Part shown: positions 46,497 through 55,513 of the stretch, piece after piece
How positions within the stretch are numbered: the stretch's first letter is position 1
How the letters are laid out: each line of letters opens with the position of its first letter
DNA from: Pseudonocardiaceae bacterium YIM PH 21723
GTDB taxonomy: Bacteria > Actinomycetota > Actinomycetes > Mycobacteriales > Pseudonocardiaceae
Assembly: GCA_003600225.1 (NCBI GenBank)
Contig: QZFT01000045.1
Location: forward strand, 202,792 to 266,791
Direction of reading: 5' to 3'
Length of the DNA stretch: 64,000 nucleotides
The notes under the pieces: generated by a model
Database searches by the model: none
Told to the model about the DNA's origin: nothing
The model's input: only the letters and a program-made list of their open reading frames with translations
Translations under genes and position numbers: made by a program

Positions 46497-48101
46497 GTGA
46501 CGCAGACCGCTACGCTGCCTGAACTGCTCGAAGTCTTCCTGGGCTGGCACCTGGACCATGATCCGGTCGGTGCCTCCGCGCTGGGTGCACCCGGCCGCGA
46601 TCACACATTGGGCGACTTCAGTACGGCGGGCTTTGCCGCGCATCTCGCCGAGGCCCGCGAGTGGCTGACCCGGTTCGAGCAGCACCGTTCCGCCGCGCTC
46701 GGCCTGCACGATTCGGTGGACGTGGAGCTGGCCATCTCCATGCTGCGCGGCACGATCCTGCGCGCCGAGGCCGAGCCGTGGCGGAGCGATCCGACGGAAT
46801 ACACCGCACCGATCTTCAACGCCACCTTCACCACGTTCCTGCACCGCCTCCACCCCGAGGCTGAGCTGGTCGAATCTGTCTGCGCCCGGCTCTCCGAGGT
46901 ACCCGAGGTGCTGCGCGCGTGCCGCCGCAACCTGGACCCGGATCGCACTCCGCAACTGGCGGTGGACCGCGCCCTCGGTCAGGCGGTCACCGCGGCGGAG
47001 TTCCTGCGCGAGACGCTGCCCGCCGAGGTCCACGATCCCCGGCTCCGCGCCGAGCTGCACCGGGCGGCGGAACCGGCCATCGCCGCGTTCGCCGAGCTGG
47101 AGGCGTTCCTGCGCGAGTTCCCGGCCCGCGGTGACTGGCGGATCGGTGAGGCCCGGTACTCGGCGCTGCTGCGGGACCACGAACTCCTCGGCTACGGCGC
47201 GGCCGAGCTGCACAGCCGTGGCCTGCGCGCCTACGCCGACCTCGACGCGCAGCTCAGCGAGGTTGCCCCGGACTGGCGCGCGCGGATGCGCCGGCTCCAG
47301 GACGATCACCCGCCGACCGAGGCGGCCATGCTGGCCGAGTACATCGCGGAGACCGAGCGGGCCAGGCAGTTCACCGTCGACCGGGATCTGGTGACCATGC
47401 CGCCCGGCGAGAACTGCCGGGTACTGCCCTCCCCCGCGTTCCAACGCCCGATCTTCCCGGTCGCCTTCTACGTCGAGCCACCCGCGCTCACCCGATCCCG
47501 CACCGGCCACTTCTTCGTGCCGTACACGCCGGCCGGGTTCACCGAAGACCAGGTGCGGCAGCGGCTGCGCGGCAACTGCCGGGCGCAGATGCCCACCATC
47601 TCCGTGCACGAGTCCTACCCCGGGCACCACTGGCACCTGTCCTGGGCGGCGGACACCCCGCGCACCATCCGCAAGGTCATGATCAGCCCGTACTTCGCCG
47701 AAGGCTGGGGCCTGTACGTGGAGCGGCTCTTCTTCGAACAGGGGTACTTCACCGATCCCCGGCACGCGCTGGCCCACCTCGACGGGCAGGCGTTCCGCGC
47801 CGCCCGGATCGTGGTGGACACCGCCCTGCACTGCGGGGAGATGACCAGGGAACAGGCCCGGACCTACCTGCTGCAGAAGACGACGCTGACCGAGGACACC
47901 GCGGCCGCCGAGGTGAACCGATACTGCTCGTGGCCCACCCAGGCGCCGTCGTACCTCACCGGTTGCCTGGAAATCCTGGACATCCGCGGGCAGTACCTCC
48001 GGGAGCGGCGCGGCAGCCTCAAACAGTTCCACGACACCATCGCGGGCGCGGGGGTGTTACCCCTCGGCTTGGCCAGGAAGGTGGCACTGGAATCCGAATA
48101 G
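46497..48101 (+). CDS. DUF885-family putative metallopeptidase
   Basis: About 534 aa from a GTG at 46497. The DUF885 signature is clear: the metal site HESYPGHHWHLSWA (His-Glu-x4-His-His, about residue 370), followed by SPYFAEGWGLYVERLFFEQGY with the second Glu, and WPTQAPSYLTGCLEILD near the C-terminus. These proteins look like M3/gluzincin-like zinc peptidases, but few have been tested. No signal peptide is present, so it acts in the cytoplasm. qor follows after nine bases. Confidence 0.88.
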   Translation: MTQTATLPELLEVFLGWHLDHDPVGASALGAPGRDHTLGDFSTAGFAAHLAEAREWLTRFEQHRSAALGLHDSVDVELAISMLRGTILRAEAEPWRSDPTEYTAPIFNATFTTFLHRLHPEAELVESVCARLSEVPEVLRACRRNLDPDRTPQLAVDRALGQAVTAAEFLRETLPAEVHDPRLRAELHRAAEPAIAAFAELEAFLREFPARGDWRIGEARYSALLRDHELLGYGAAELHSRGLRAYADLDAQLSEVAPDWRARMRRLQDDHPPTEAAMLAEYIAETERARQFTVDRDLVTMPPGENCRVLPSPAFQRPIFPVAFYVEPPALTRSRTGHFFVPYTPAGFTEDQVRQRLRGNCRAQMPTISVHESYPGHHWHLSWAADTPRTIRKVMISPYFAEGWGLYVERLFFEQGYFTDPRHALAHLDGQAFRAARIVVDTALHCGEMTREQARTYLLQKTTLTEDTAAAEVNRYCSWPTQAPSYLTGCLEILDIRGQYLRERRGSLKQFHDTIAGAGVLPLGLARKVALESE

Positions 48102-48110
48102 GATGCCGAT

Positions 48111-49082
48111 ATGCGTGCGATTCAGGTGAATTCAGTCGGTGGTCCAGAGGCACTGGAACTGGTGGAGATCGACCCGCCCACCCCGGGACCGGGTGAACTG
48201 CTGGTCGAGGTGCGCGCCGCGGGCGTCAACTTCATCGACACCTATCAGCGGGCCGGCGTGTATCCGCTGCCATTGCCGCTGATCCCGGGCTCCGAGGGCG
48301 CCGGCGTCGTGCGGGCGACCGGCGACGGGGTGACCGAGTTCCAGCCCGGTGACCGGGTCGCCTGGGGATCGGGGGCGCTGGGCGCCTACGCCGAGCAGAC
48401 CATCGTGCCGGCCGCTTCGGCGGTGCCGGTACCGGACGGCCTGTCCGACGAGCAGGCAGCGGCCGCGATGTTGCAGGGCATGACCGCGCACTACCTGGTC
48501 AACTCCACCTACCCGGTGCAGTCCGGCGACACCGTCCTGGTGCACGCCGCGGCCGGCGGTATGGGCCTGCTGCTCACCCAGCTGATCAAGGCCAAGGGCG
48601 GCCGGGTGATCGGGACAGTGAGCACCGCGGAGAAGGAGAAGCTGGCCCGCGAGGCCGGCGCCGACGAGATCATCCGCTACACCGAGGAGGACATCGCCCC
48701 CCGGGTCCGCGAGCTCACCGGCGGCGTGGGCGTCCCGGTGGTGTACGACGGCGTGGGCAAGTCGACCTTCGAGGCGAGCCTGTCCAGCCTGCGGCCGCGC
48801 GGTTACATGGTGCTGTTCGGCGGCGCCAGCGGTCAGGTACCGCCCCTCGATCCGCAGCGGTTGAACGCACTGGGCTCGCTGTTCCTGACCAGGCCGAAGC
48901 TCGGGGACTACACCCGCAGCCGGGAGGAGATGCTGTGGCGGGCCGGTGACATCCTGAACGCGGTGGCCGACGGGACCCTGAGCCTACGGATCGGCGGCAG
49001 CTACCCGCTCGCCGAGGCGAGCCGGGCACACACCGACCTGGAAGGCAGGCTCACCGCCGGGAAACTGCTACTTCTGCCCTGA
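48111..49082 (+). CDS. qor: NADPH:quinone oxidoreductase (Qor type)
   Basis: A 323 aa zinc-independent MDR-family enzyme. It has GSEGAGVVRATGDGV (about 62), LQGMTAHYLVNSTYPVQSGDTVLVHAAAGGMGLLLTQLIKAKGGRVIGT with the NADPH fold (about 140), and the C-terminal LRIGGSYPLAEASRAHTDLEGRLTAGKLLLLP. It reduces quinones by one electron or protects against electrophiles. A qor gene also lies near ctaB/ctaA in mycobacteria. The 3' end overlaps the convergent thioredoxin-like gene by 15 bases. Confidence 0.93.
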   Translation: MRAIQVNSVGGPEALELVEIDPPTPGPGELLVEVRAAGVNFIDTYQRAGVYPLPLPLIPGSEGAGVVRATGDGVTEFQPGDRVAWGSGALGAYAEQTIVPAASAVPVPDGLSDEQAAAAMLQGMTAHYLVNSTYPVQSGDTVLVHAAAGGMGLLLTQLIKAKGGRVIGTVSTAEKEKLAREAGADEIIRYTEEDIAPRVRELTGGVGVPVVYDGVGKSTFEASLSSLRPRGYMVLFGGASGQVPPLDPQRLNALGSLFLTRPKLGDYTRSREEMLWRAGDILNAVADGTLSLRIGGSYPLAEASRAHTDLEGRLTAGKLLLLP

Positions 49083-49628
49083 CTGAGGTATCACCACGGC
49101 GTTCATGTCCTGCTCCAGATTCGCCGCGGTCGGCCTGCCCCGGACCAGTCCGCCGCCCTTGGCCATCAGGCTGACCAGCGGCGGATCGGTCAGGCCGTAG
49201 GTCTGGCCGATGGACTTCCTGCCGTTGTCCAGCCCCAGCATGTAGTCGATGTGGTGCTGGTTCCGGTAGTCCTTCACGGCCTTCTCGTTGTCCCGGGTGC
49301 CCGCGACGCCGACGAAGACGACCACATCCCGATAGCGGGAGGCGAGCTCGGTGATGATGTCCTGCTGCTCGGCGCACTCCTTGCACCACGAGCTGAAGAA
49401 CACGACCACCATCGGCCGGTCCTTCCACAGTTCGGAGGCCTTGATGGTCGGGCCATCGATCAGGTTGAGCGTGAAGTCGGGGGCGATCCGGGTGCCCTGC
49501 GGCGGCGCCGGGTAGACGTACCCGGGGCGCACGGGACCGGGCAGCCCGACATCAGCCCCGCGGTCGGAACCACACGCGGTGGCCACCAGCACCAGCGCCG
49601 TGGCCACAGCCACCGCGACTCTGTTCAT
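49068..49628 (-). CDS. TlpA/ResA-like thioredoxin-fold lipoprotein
   Basis: A 186 aa protein with a lipoprotein signal peptide (ATALVLVATACGSD; lipobox Ala-Thr-Ala-Cys). The extracytoplasmic thioredoxin domain has the redox site SSWCKECAEQ (Cys-x2-Cys, about residue 80) and cis-Pro TDPPLVSL. TlpA/ResA proteins reduce disulfides on secreted partners or on apocytochromes. Its ATG overlaps the preceding lipoprotein gene by four bases. Confidence 0.87.
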   Translation of the reverse strand: MNRVAVAVATALVLVATACGSDRGADVGLPGPVRPGYVYPAPPQGTRIAPDFTLNLIDGPTIKASELWKDRPMVVVFFSSWCKECAEQQDIITELASRYRDVVVFVGVAGTRDNEKAVKDYRNQHHIDYMLGLDNGRKSIGQTYGLTDPPLVSLMAKGGGLVRGRPTAANLEQDMNAVVIPQSGQK

Positions 49629-50050
49629 CTCATGATCCCTGCGGCCGGAGCCTCGGTTCCCCCATTCGCGTTACGACGCAAGTCGATGGGTTCACCGCTG
49701 TCGAGACGCAGAGTATAGGCCTGCCCCACAGCATCCTGGGGCACGGCAACGGAGAAATCCCATTGGCAGAAGGTGGGAACCCGGCTCACGCCAAGATCCT
49801 CGTCCACCGCGCGGATCGCCCGGCCATCCGGCAGTTCACCCGATCCAACCTGTTTACCCGATGCATCGAACAGCTGAAAGGGAGCCTTGGCGTGCGCCGC
49901 CTCGAAGCCCCCGGTCCCGGAGCAGTACCGGCCGATCTCCCGGATCGCACCGTCCCTGGCCAGCAGTTGCACCGGCAGCGTGGCCTGGGCGGCCGTACCC
50001 GTACAGCCGCCCAGGACCAAGATCACGCAGCCGAGGCCTACTACTCTCAT
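49625..50050 (-). CDS. small lipoprotein of unknown function
   Basis: A 141 aa protein with a lipobox signal peptide (VGLGCVILVLGGCTG). The mature part has two cysteines (IGRYCSGTG and VPTFCQWDF) that could form a disulfide, which would suit its placement beside a thioredoxin-like lipoprotein. No family was recognised. It overlaps both neighbours by four bases (ATGA), so the three genes are one translationally coupled set. Confidence 0.75.
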   Translation of the reverse strand: MRVVGLGCVILVLGGCTGTAAQATLPVQLLARDGAIREIGRYCSGTGGFEAAHAKAPFQLFDASGKQVGSGELPDGRAIRAVDEDLGVSRVPTFCQWDFSVAVPQDAVGQAYTLRLDSGEPIDLRRNANGGTEAPAAGIMR

Positions 50051-51960
50051 CCGCCGCAGACCGCGGTGGCCGACTTGCCCGGGTCGCTCTCCGAGGTCGC
50101 CGTCAGCGTCAGCCCGGTCGCCTCCAGCGAGATCGTGGTGGTGCCGCCGAACTTCGCGGTCGCCAGCTGGTTGGGCAGCGTGACCTGCTTACCGGAGGCG
50201 TCCTTGGCCGACAGCCGGTACACGTCCGAGGAGAACTGTTCCTCGGTGCCGCTCGGCGCGGAACCCGTGTTGCCGAGTTCGAACCGGCACTGATCGGTGT
50301 TCTTCAGCGTCACTCCCCTGGTCTGCGCGCCCGCGCCGTCCAGGGATTTCACCGCGACCGTGTAGGACAGCACGCCCTTGTCGTCGCGGTGGATGTCCAG
50401 CACGTAGAAGTGCAGCCGGTTGGCCTTGTCCTCGAACTCGTAGCCGCTGCCGGATCCGGTTCCGGCCTTGAACAGGCCGTCGGACAGCTGCCGGTGGTCG
50501 CCGATGGTGATCATGACCGGCGTGCCGTCCGGCTTGTAGTAGTCGACGATGTTGATGTCCTGCGGATTGGCGTCGACGATCCACTCGAACGGCGCGTTGT
50601 CCTGGTCCTTGGTCTTGGCCAGCAGGACGCCGCTGTCCGGGGTGAACGAGTCGGTGCCCATCCGGTCGACGACCTCGAGGGTGTAGTTGTTGTAGCCGCC
50701 GCCGTCACACAGTGGATCGGTCTGCTGCGAGCACTTCGGCGACTTGTCCCCGCCGGGCAGCGCGATCGTGTAGCCGGCCTTCTGCCCCTTGCCCGGCTGG
50801 GTGGAGCGGGCCGCGACGGTGACCACGGACAGGCCGGACTTCGCGAGGCTGTCCCGGTCGGTCCTGACCACGGTGGTCTCGTCGATGATGCCCAGCTTCA
50901 GCTTGGTGCGCAGCATGTGGTGCGAGCCCAGCGAGGCGCCCGCCGTCGGCGGGATCTGCCAGCGGGTGTGCGGGCCACCGGGACCGTTGAACGAGCCGCG
51001 GCTCATCATCTCCCACGGTCCGGTGTAGGCCCGGACCGGTGGGTTGGCGTACGGGTTGTTGTAGTTGTCACCGATGCCCAGGATGTGGCTGAACTCGTGT
51101 GCGTAGACGGCCTGGCCGGAGCTCTCGGCCTGGGTGGAGGAGCCGTTCGCGGCGTTGGGCCACGGCGCGGCGGCGGCCTTCCAGGAGGTCCAGGGCACGT
51201 ACCGGGTGCTGGCCCAGTTCGGCAGCCCGGAGCCGGCGGGCGGGCCCATGCTCGCCGGGATGTCCTCCTTCTTCTCGTAGATCATCGGACCGAACTCCTG
51301 CCAGGCACCGGATTCGTCCTGCCCGGCCGACAGGTAGAAGACGAAGTCGTAACCGGCGGGTACCTGGCTGCCCTGGTCCTTGACCCAGGCGGCCTTGCCG
51401 TCTGTGCGCATGTCCCGGCTGCAGTTCGCCCCGGCCGGGCAGTCGGCGGGCTTCTGCATCTCCATGCCGTACTCGAAGGACCTCCCCGGCATCCGGTAGG
51501 GGCCGAAGCCCTTCAGGTCCACGCCGTAGCGGCCGCCGGAGTCCTCCATCCAGTACTCGTTGATCGAGTGCTGGTGGTTGAGCTCCTGAGGCTTGTTGAG
51601 GAAGTCCTGGTAGAACTGCGCGACCTTGTCGCGGGGGATGTCGCTGGCGCCGATCGGGTTGCCGAAGGCGGTCGACTTGGCCGGCTTGGTCACGGCGAAG
51701 TCCATGTCCTGGTAGTCGAGCAGGACGATGGCGCCCTTGAACTTGCGCTTGCTGGGCGTCAGCGCCGGGTTGCCCCAGTCGGTGCCCGGCGGCTTCTTGT
51801 AGTCGGACCAGGTCATCTTGGCCGGGTCGACCCAGGACGCCGGGTCGATCGGGCCCTTGGGACCTGGTTGCGCGGCGGCTGGCAGGGTACAGAGGGCGAC
51901 GGTCAGCGCACCGGCCAATGCCAGGACACCGACTCTGCCGTGCAGGGTGCGCAGAGACAT
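50047..51960 (-). CDS. secreted M6-like metalloprotease (immune-inhibitor-A type)
   Basis: A 637 aa protein with a Sec signal peptide (about 1-31, ending PAAAQ). The zinc site is YAHEFSHILGIGDNY (His-Glu-x2-His, about residue 295), and the surrounding DQGSQVPAGYDFVFYLSAG and GPWEMMSRGSFNGPGGPHTRWQ are typical M6-like segments. The C-terminal 150 residues form a beta-rich domain ending in AVCGG. It would degrade extracellular proteins. It is the first gene of a unit with two lipoproteins. Confidence 0.9.
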   Translation of the reverse strand: MSLRTLHGRVGVLALAGALTVALCTLPAAAQPGPKGPIDPASWVDPAKMTWSDYKKPPGTDWGNPALTPSKRKFKGAIVLLDYQDMDFAVTKPAKSTAFGNPIGASDIPRDKVAQFYQDFLNKPQELNHQHSINEYWMEDSGGRYGVDLKGFGPYRMPGRSFEYGMEMQKPADCPAGANCSRDMRTDGKAAWVKDQGSQVPAGYDFVFYLSAGQDESGAWQEFGPMIYEKKEDIPASMGPPAGSGLPNWASTRYVPWTSWKAAAAPWPNAANGSSTQAESSGQAVYAHEFSHILGIGDNYNNPYANPPVRAYTGPWEMMSRGSFNGPGGPHTRWQIPPTAGASLGSHHMLRTKLKLGIIDETTVVRTDRDSLAKSGLSVVTVAARSTQPGKGQKAGYTIALPGGDKSPKCSQQTDPLCDGGGYNNYTLEVVDRMGTDSFTPDSGVLLAKTKDQDNAPFEWIVDANPQDINIVDYYKPDGTPVMITIGDHRQLSDGLFKAGTGSGSGYEFEDKANRLHFYVLDIHRDDKGVLSYTVAVKSLDGAGAQTRGVTLKNTDQCRFELGNTGSAPSGTEEQFSSDVYRLSAKDASGKQVTLPNQLATAKFGGTTTISLEATGLTLTATSESDPGKSATAVCGG

Positions 51961-52042
51961 GTACCGAGACTAGGAATTGTCTCGGCCCGATAACACGGCC
52001 GATTGCCGCATTCTCACTATATTTGCACTGGCCGGAAGCCGA

Positions 52043-52435
52043 TTATCGGGTCAACGGCAGGTATCGGCGATCGCTGATGAGGATATCGGTGGCCCCGGCG
52101 CTGTACTCGCGGTATAGGCGTGGAGTGAAGGCGACCAGCTGCTCCACCAGCAGCACAGGGATGTCCGACCAGACATCGCCCGCGCTCAGGCCGGCGAGTA
52201 GCTCGGGCTCCAGGCTGAGCCGGTAGGAGAACCGGGCGGGCTTGTCGCCGAACCGGACATCCAATTCGAGCACCCGGACGCCGTCCGGCCCGGCGGCCGT
52301 CAGCGAGGCGTCGCGCAGCGAGATGACGCCGAGCTTGCTCTCCAGGCCCTCCAGCACCATGCGCAGCACGTCCGCAGGGTCACCGATGTGCGCGGCGACC
52401 CTGCGGAAACCTGCCAGGATCTCTTCGTCGGTCAT
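52043..52435 (-). CDS. hypothetical protein
   Basis: A 130 aa cytoplasmic-type protein with no signal peptide. An N-terminal helical part (EEILAGFRRVAAHIGDPADVLRMVLEGLE) precedes a strand-rich part (RVLELDVRFGDKPARFSYRLSLEPELL) and a C-terminal helical tail. I recognise no family. The ATG directly follows the stop of the broken secreted-protein gene (TAG-ATG), so the two would be co-translated if that gene were intact. Confidence 0.6.
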   Translation of the reverse strand: MTDEEILAGFRRVAAHIGDPADVLRMVLEGLESKLGVISLRDASLTAAGPDGVRVLELDVRFGDKPARFSYRLSLEPELLAGLSAGDVWSDIPVLLVEQLVAFTPRLYREYSAGATDILISDRRYLPLTR

Positions 52436-52894
52436 CTATTTCCTTGCAATAGTGGCGCATTCACTCCATGCGGCACTCGGACCATCAGTACCATTACCTT
52501 GAGTGTACGCCGTGACAATCTCATCGTTTTCCTTCTTCACGATCACGATACCCCTATTCGCCGGATATGGCGCGGGCCTCGAATAGAACCAGTTCCCCGG
52601 GGTGCTATTCGAAGTCTCCTTGCTGGAGTAGAAGCGCAGCACCTCACTGATGCACTGCGGCATGAAGTAGTCGTAAGGATGCTCTTGGTTGATGTGCCGC
52701 AACCCTCCGCAGAGCAAGTGTATCGTCCGGCCGTCCTTATCCTGGAAGTCGTTTACCGGCGCGGAGTCGACCACCGGCGCCGGATGCAAGCAGTCCTCAT
52801 AACTCACGTAATCCGATTGCGCCGCGATAGAAACAGGAGTGCAGAATACGGCCGCAGCCAAGACGAGGCACGATACAAGCTAAGTTCGAATCAT
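52436..52894 (-). pseudogene. secreted protein gene with an in-frame amber codon in the signal peptide
   Basis: The ATG at 52894 has a good ribosome site (GGGG, four bases away) and encodes Met-Ile-Arg-Thr, then TAG, then LVSCLVLAAAVFCTPVSIAAQS, a typical Sec signal peptide with a cleavage site near IAA/QS. Reading from the TTG at 52861 gives a 141 aa frame that lacks the charged n-region. The mature part has four cysteines (EDCLHP, LLCGG, PQCISE, SECAT), likely two disulfides. Either the gene is newly broken, the TAG is suppressed, or the base is a sequencing error. The family is not recognised. Confidence 0.6.
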
Positions 52895-52992
52895 GATTCC
52901 CCAGTTCCCCAGATAACGCTAATGCCATGGAACGTACCGCAGGATTCAGCGGACTGGAGAGTTACATCGAACATGCACTCAAAGGAGTTAAG

Positions 52993-53025
52993 TCAAGGTA
53001 GGCCGCGATCCACGGCCTACCTTGA
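52993..53025 (-). terminator. hairpin after the FKBP gene pair
   Basis: Arms 52993-53005 and 53013-53025 (TCAAGGTAGGCCG and complement) are perfect, with a seven-base loop. It lies seven bases after the stop of the FKBP gene at 53033 and has no long U-tract; it probably ends or protects the FKBP transcript. Confidence 0.65.
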
Positions 53026-53032
53026 TTCTATT

Positions 53033-53539
53033 CTACTTCTTCGGACTGACCTTGACCGTGTCGATCACGAACACCAGGGTCTCGTTGCCCTTGATCGAGC
53101 CGTCCCCCGTGCCACCGGGGCCGTAGCCCTTGGCAGGCGGAACGATCAGCAGCCTGCGCCCCTTGGCCCGCACGCCGATCATGCCCTCGTTCCAGCCGTC
53201 GATAACCGGGGCTTCGCCCAGGTCCTCCACCTCGAACGGTTTACCCGCCTTGTACGAGGTCTCCTGAAGCTTGTGATCGGACCAGGTGTAGAGGGTGTAG
53301 TGGGCCAGGACGTTGTCACCCTTGCGGGCCGCCGGGTCGTCACCGAACCGGAGATCCGCACTGACCAGGTCCTTCGGCGCCTTACAGTCGGCCGGGACGG
53401 TGATCTTGGGCTGGCTGCCCGGCTCACCCTCGACCTTCACGCAGGTCGGGTTGCTGCCGATGTTGTTGCTGTTCTCGCCGCAGGCCACCACCGAGGTACC
53501 GAGCACGGTGATGGCCGCGGCCACGAGCAGGGAACGCAT
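53033..53539 (-). CDS. FKBP-type peptidyl-prolyl isomerase lipoprotein, diverged copy
   Basis: A 168 aa lipoprotein (signal ITVLGTSVVACGEN). The FKBP domain (about 60-165) keeps WNEGMIGVRAKGRRLLIVPPAKGYGPGGTGDGSIKGNETLVFVIDTV, but the active-site strand HYTLYTWSDHKLQETSY is diverged from the classical VHYTG...FDSS box. It therefore may be a chaperone with weak isomerase activity. It follows a second FKBP gene after five bases, and the pair probably folds secreted proteins. Confidence 0.88.
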   Translation of the reverse strand: MRSLLVAAAITVLGTSVVACGENSNNIGSNPTCVKVEGEPGSQPKITVPADCKAPKDLVSADLRFGDDPAARKGDNVLAHYTLYTWSDHKLQETSYKAGKPFEVEDLGEAPVIDGWNEGMIGVRAKGRRLLIVPPAKGYGPGGTGDGSIKGNETLVFVIDTVKVSPKK

Positions 53540-53544
53540 GGTGA

Positions 53545-54114
53545 CTAACCGGCCTTCGTTCCATCCACCACGAACACCAGGGTCTCGCCACCCTTGATCT
53601 CCGGCGGCGAACCATCCGGGCCGTAACCGAGGTCGGACGGGATGACCAGCAGACGGCGACCGCCCTGCTTCAGGCCGACAAGACCCTGCTCCCAGCCCTT
53701 GATGACCCGGCCGGCGCCGACGGTCAGCGCGAACGGCTGACCGCGGTCGTAGGAGTTGTCCAGGTTCTTGCTGTTGGAGAACAGCACCAGGGAGTAGTCG
53801 ACCGCGACCTTGTCGCCGGTCTTGATCTCCGGGCCGGTGCCGGGCACCAGGTCCTTGGAGAGCAGCTCCTTGGGCGGGTCACAGTCCTGCGGGACGGTGA
53901 CGGTGGGCTTCTTACCGATCTCACCGGCGACCTTGAAGTCATCGATGACACAGGTCTTGCCCTTGGGGGCCGCAACGGTGGCGGCCGTGGTGGTGGCACC
54001 CGGGGTGTCGATCTTGGTGCTGGCCTTCTCGGAGTTGGAGCATCCGGTCAGGGTGAAGGCAGCGGCGGCGATGGCCGCGACGACCGCGAGCGCGGGACGG
54101 GTTACGTTGAGCAC
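53545..54114 (-). CDS. FKBP-type peptidyl-prolyl isomerase lipoprotein
   Basis: A 189 aa lipoprotein (lipobox TLTGCSNS) with an FKBP domain (about 85-187): DKVAVDYSLVLFSNSKNLDNSYDRG, VIKGWEQGLVGLKQGGRRLLVIPSDLGYG and GETLVFVVDG, all standard FKBP segments. It catalyses proline isomerisation outside the membrane. It is upstream of and probably ancestral to the diverged copy. A Thr/Ala-rich linker joins lipid anchor and domain. Confidence 0.92.
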   Translation of the reverse strand: MLNVTRPALAVVAAIAAAAFTLTGCSNSEKASTKIDTPGATTTAATVAAPKGKTCVIDDFKVAGEIGKKPTVTVPQDCDPPKELLSKDLVPGTGPEIKTGDKVAVDYSLVLFSNSKNLDNSYDRGQPFALTVGAGRVIKGWEQGLVGLKQGGRRLLVIPSDLGYGPDGSPPEIKGGETLVFVVDGTKAG

Positions 54115-54231
54115 ACCGGAAAGCCTAGTTGACGGCTACCCGGGCCGTTCACCTCGGGTAATGCCTTACGCCGAGTGCGGGATCACCGCGATCCGATGCC
54201 GGTGGTCACCGATGTCATGGTCGCGCCCGAT

Positions 54232-54274
54232 CCCGAAGTCGACGAGGTTCGGGCTCGTGCCTCGTCAACTCGGG
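54232..54274. repeat. palindrome family A, degenerate copy
   Basis: CCCGAAGTCGACGAGGTTCGGG (54232-54253, two changes from the family core) is followed by CTCGTCAACTCGGGA (54260-54274), a shortened right arm. It lies in the 170-base gap between the ctaB stop (54286) and the FKBP start (54114), genes in the same direction, unlike the convergent sites of the intact copies. Confidence 0.7.
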
Positions 54275-54285
54275 AACCAGCGGAT

Positions 54286-55224
54286 TTAGAACGGCCAGCC
54301 AAGGACGGGAAGGCTCAGCGCCGAGTCGACCGCGATCGCGACGAACAGGATCGTCAGGTACGTGTTGGACAGGTGGAACAGCACCATCGGGTTGCTGTGC
54401 TGTCCGGCCTTGACCTTCACGTACAGCCGGGTCGCCACGGCCAGGAACCAGCCGCCGCCGATCAACGCGACGCCCAGGTAGATCCAGCTGGTCGCGGGCA
54501 GCAGCAACAGGCTCCAGAGCACCATCACCCAGCTGTAGATCAGGATCTGCCGGGATACCTGCTGCGGGGTGGCCACCACCGGCAACATCGGCACGCCGGC
54601 CGCCGCGTAGTCGTCCTTGAACTTCATGGCCAGGGCCCAGAAGTGCGGCGGGGTCCAGAAGAAGATCACACCGAACATGATCAAGGCCGGCCACTGCACC
54701 GTGCCGGTGACCGCGGCCCAGCCGACCATGACCGGCATGCAGCCGGCGGCGCCGCCCCAGACGATGTTCTGCGAGGTGCGCCGCTTGAGCACCAGGGTGT
54801 AGATGAAGACGTAGAACAGGATCGCCGCGTCGGCCAGCACCGCGGCCAGGAGGTTCGTCGTCGCCCACAGGTAGGCGAAGGACGTCACGCCCAGCACGAT
54901 GCCGAAGATCAGCGCGTGCCGGGTGGGCACCGAGCGGGTGGCGAGCGGGCGCTTACTCGTCCGCTTCATCAGCTTGTCGATGTCCGCGTCGGCCACGCAG
55001 TTGAGCGCGTTCGCGCTGGCAGCGGCCATGGTGCCGCCGACAAGGGTGTTGATCACCAGCCAGGGCGAGACCAGGCCGCGGGCGGCCAGCAGCATGGCGG
55101 GCACGGTGGTGACCAGCAGCAGCTCGATGACCCGCGGCTTACACAGGGCGACGTAGGCGAGCACCGTGTCCTTGACGGACGCGGGCGCTGTGACCTCGGC
55201 AGGGCGATCCGACAACGTGCTCAC
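54286..55224 (-). CDS. ctaB: protoheme IX farnesyltransferase (heme O synthase, CtaB)
   Basis: A 312 aa UbiA-family membrane protein with about nine helices. The two Asp-rich active-site motifs are [23 protein letters not shown] (about 90) and the later [16 protein letters not shown] (about 205). It farnesylates heme B to heme O, the substrate of CtaA. It is divergent from the transketolase operon over 289 bases, the usual actinobacterial arrangement. Confidence 0.96.
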   Translation of the reverse strand: MSTLSDRPAEVTAPASVKDTVLAYVALCKPRVIELLLVTTVPAMLLAARGLVSPWLVINTLVGGTMAAASANALNCVADADIDKLMKRTSKRPLATRSVPTRHALIFGIVLGVTSFAYLWATTNLLAAVLADAAILFYVFIYTLVLKRRTSQNIVWGGAAGCMPVMVGWAAVTGTVQWPALIMFGVIFFWTPPHFWALAMKFKDDYAAAGVPMLPVVATPQQVSRQILIYSWVMVLWSLLLLPATSWIYLGVALIGGGWFLAVATRLYVKVKAGQHSNPMVLFHLSNTYLTILFVAIAVDSALSLPVLGWPF

Positions 55225-55513
55225 GGCGCCCCATTTCGCGCAGCGTCCACGATCATCGGTCTCCTTAAGTCAGTCCGGAGGCGGGGCCGGATGGTGCCAG
55301 TGGTGGGCCCCGGCGCCGACGGGCCCAAGAAACAGGGCGCTGTCACGTCGACCCGTCGATGTTAGCTGCGTCCTTTCGGCCTGCCCTGCCAGGGGGGATG
55401 TGCTGTCGAACACGACGGGTCGAACAGCCTGTGGACAACTCCCGCACGGTGCGGCAATTCGGTTGTGCGGCTACTAGGGTGGGTACTCGAAGGCCAAGCC
55501 ACGCCTAGCGAAA
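55225..55513. promoter_or_regulatory. divergent ctaB/tkt intergenic region
   Basis: 289 bases without a supported gene. The ctaB and tkt promoters must lie here, but I cannot pick convincing -35/-10 pairs or a repeat; GGTCGAACAGCCTGTGGACAACT near 55420-55440 is a plausible regulatory stretch only. Confidence 0.3.
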
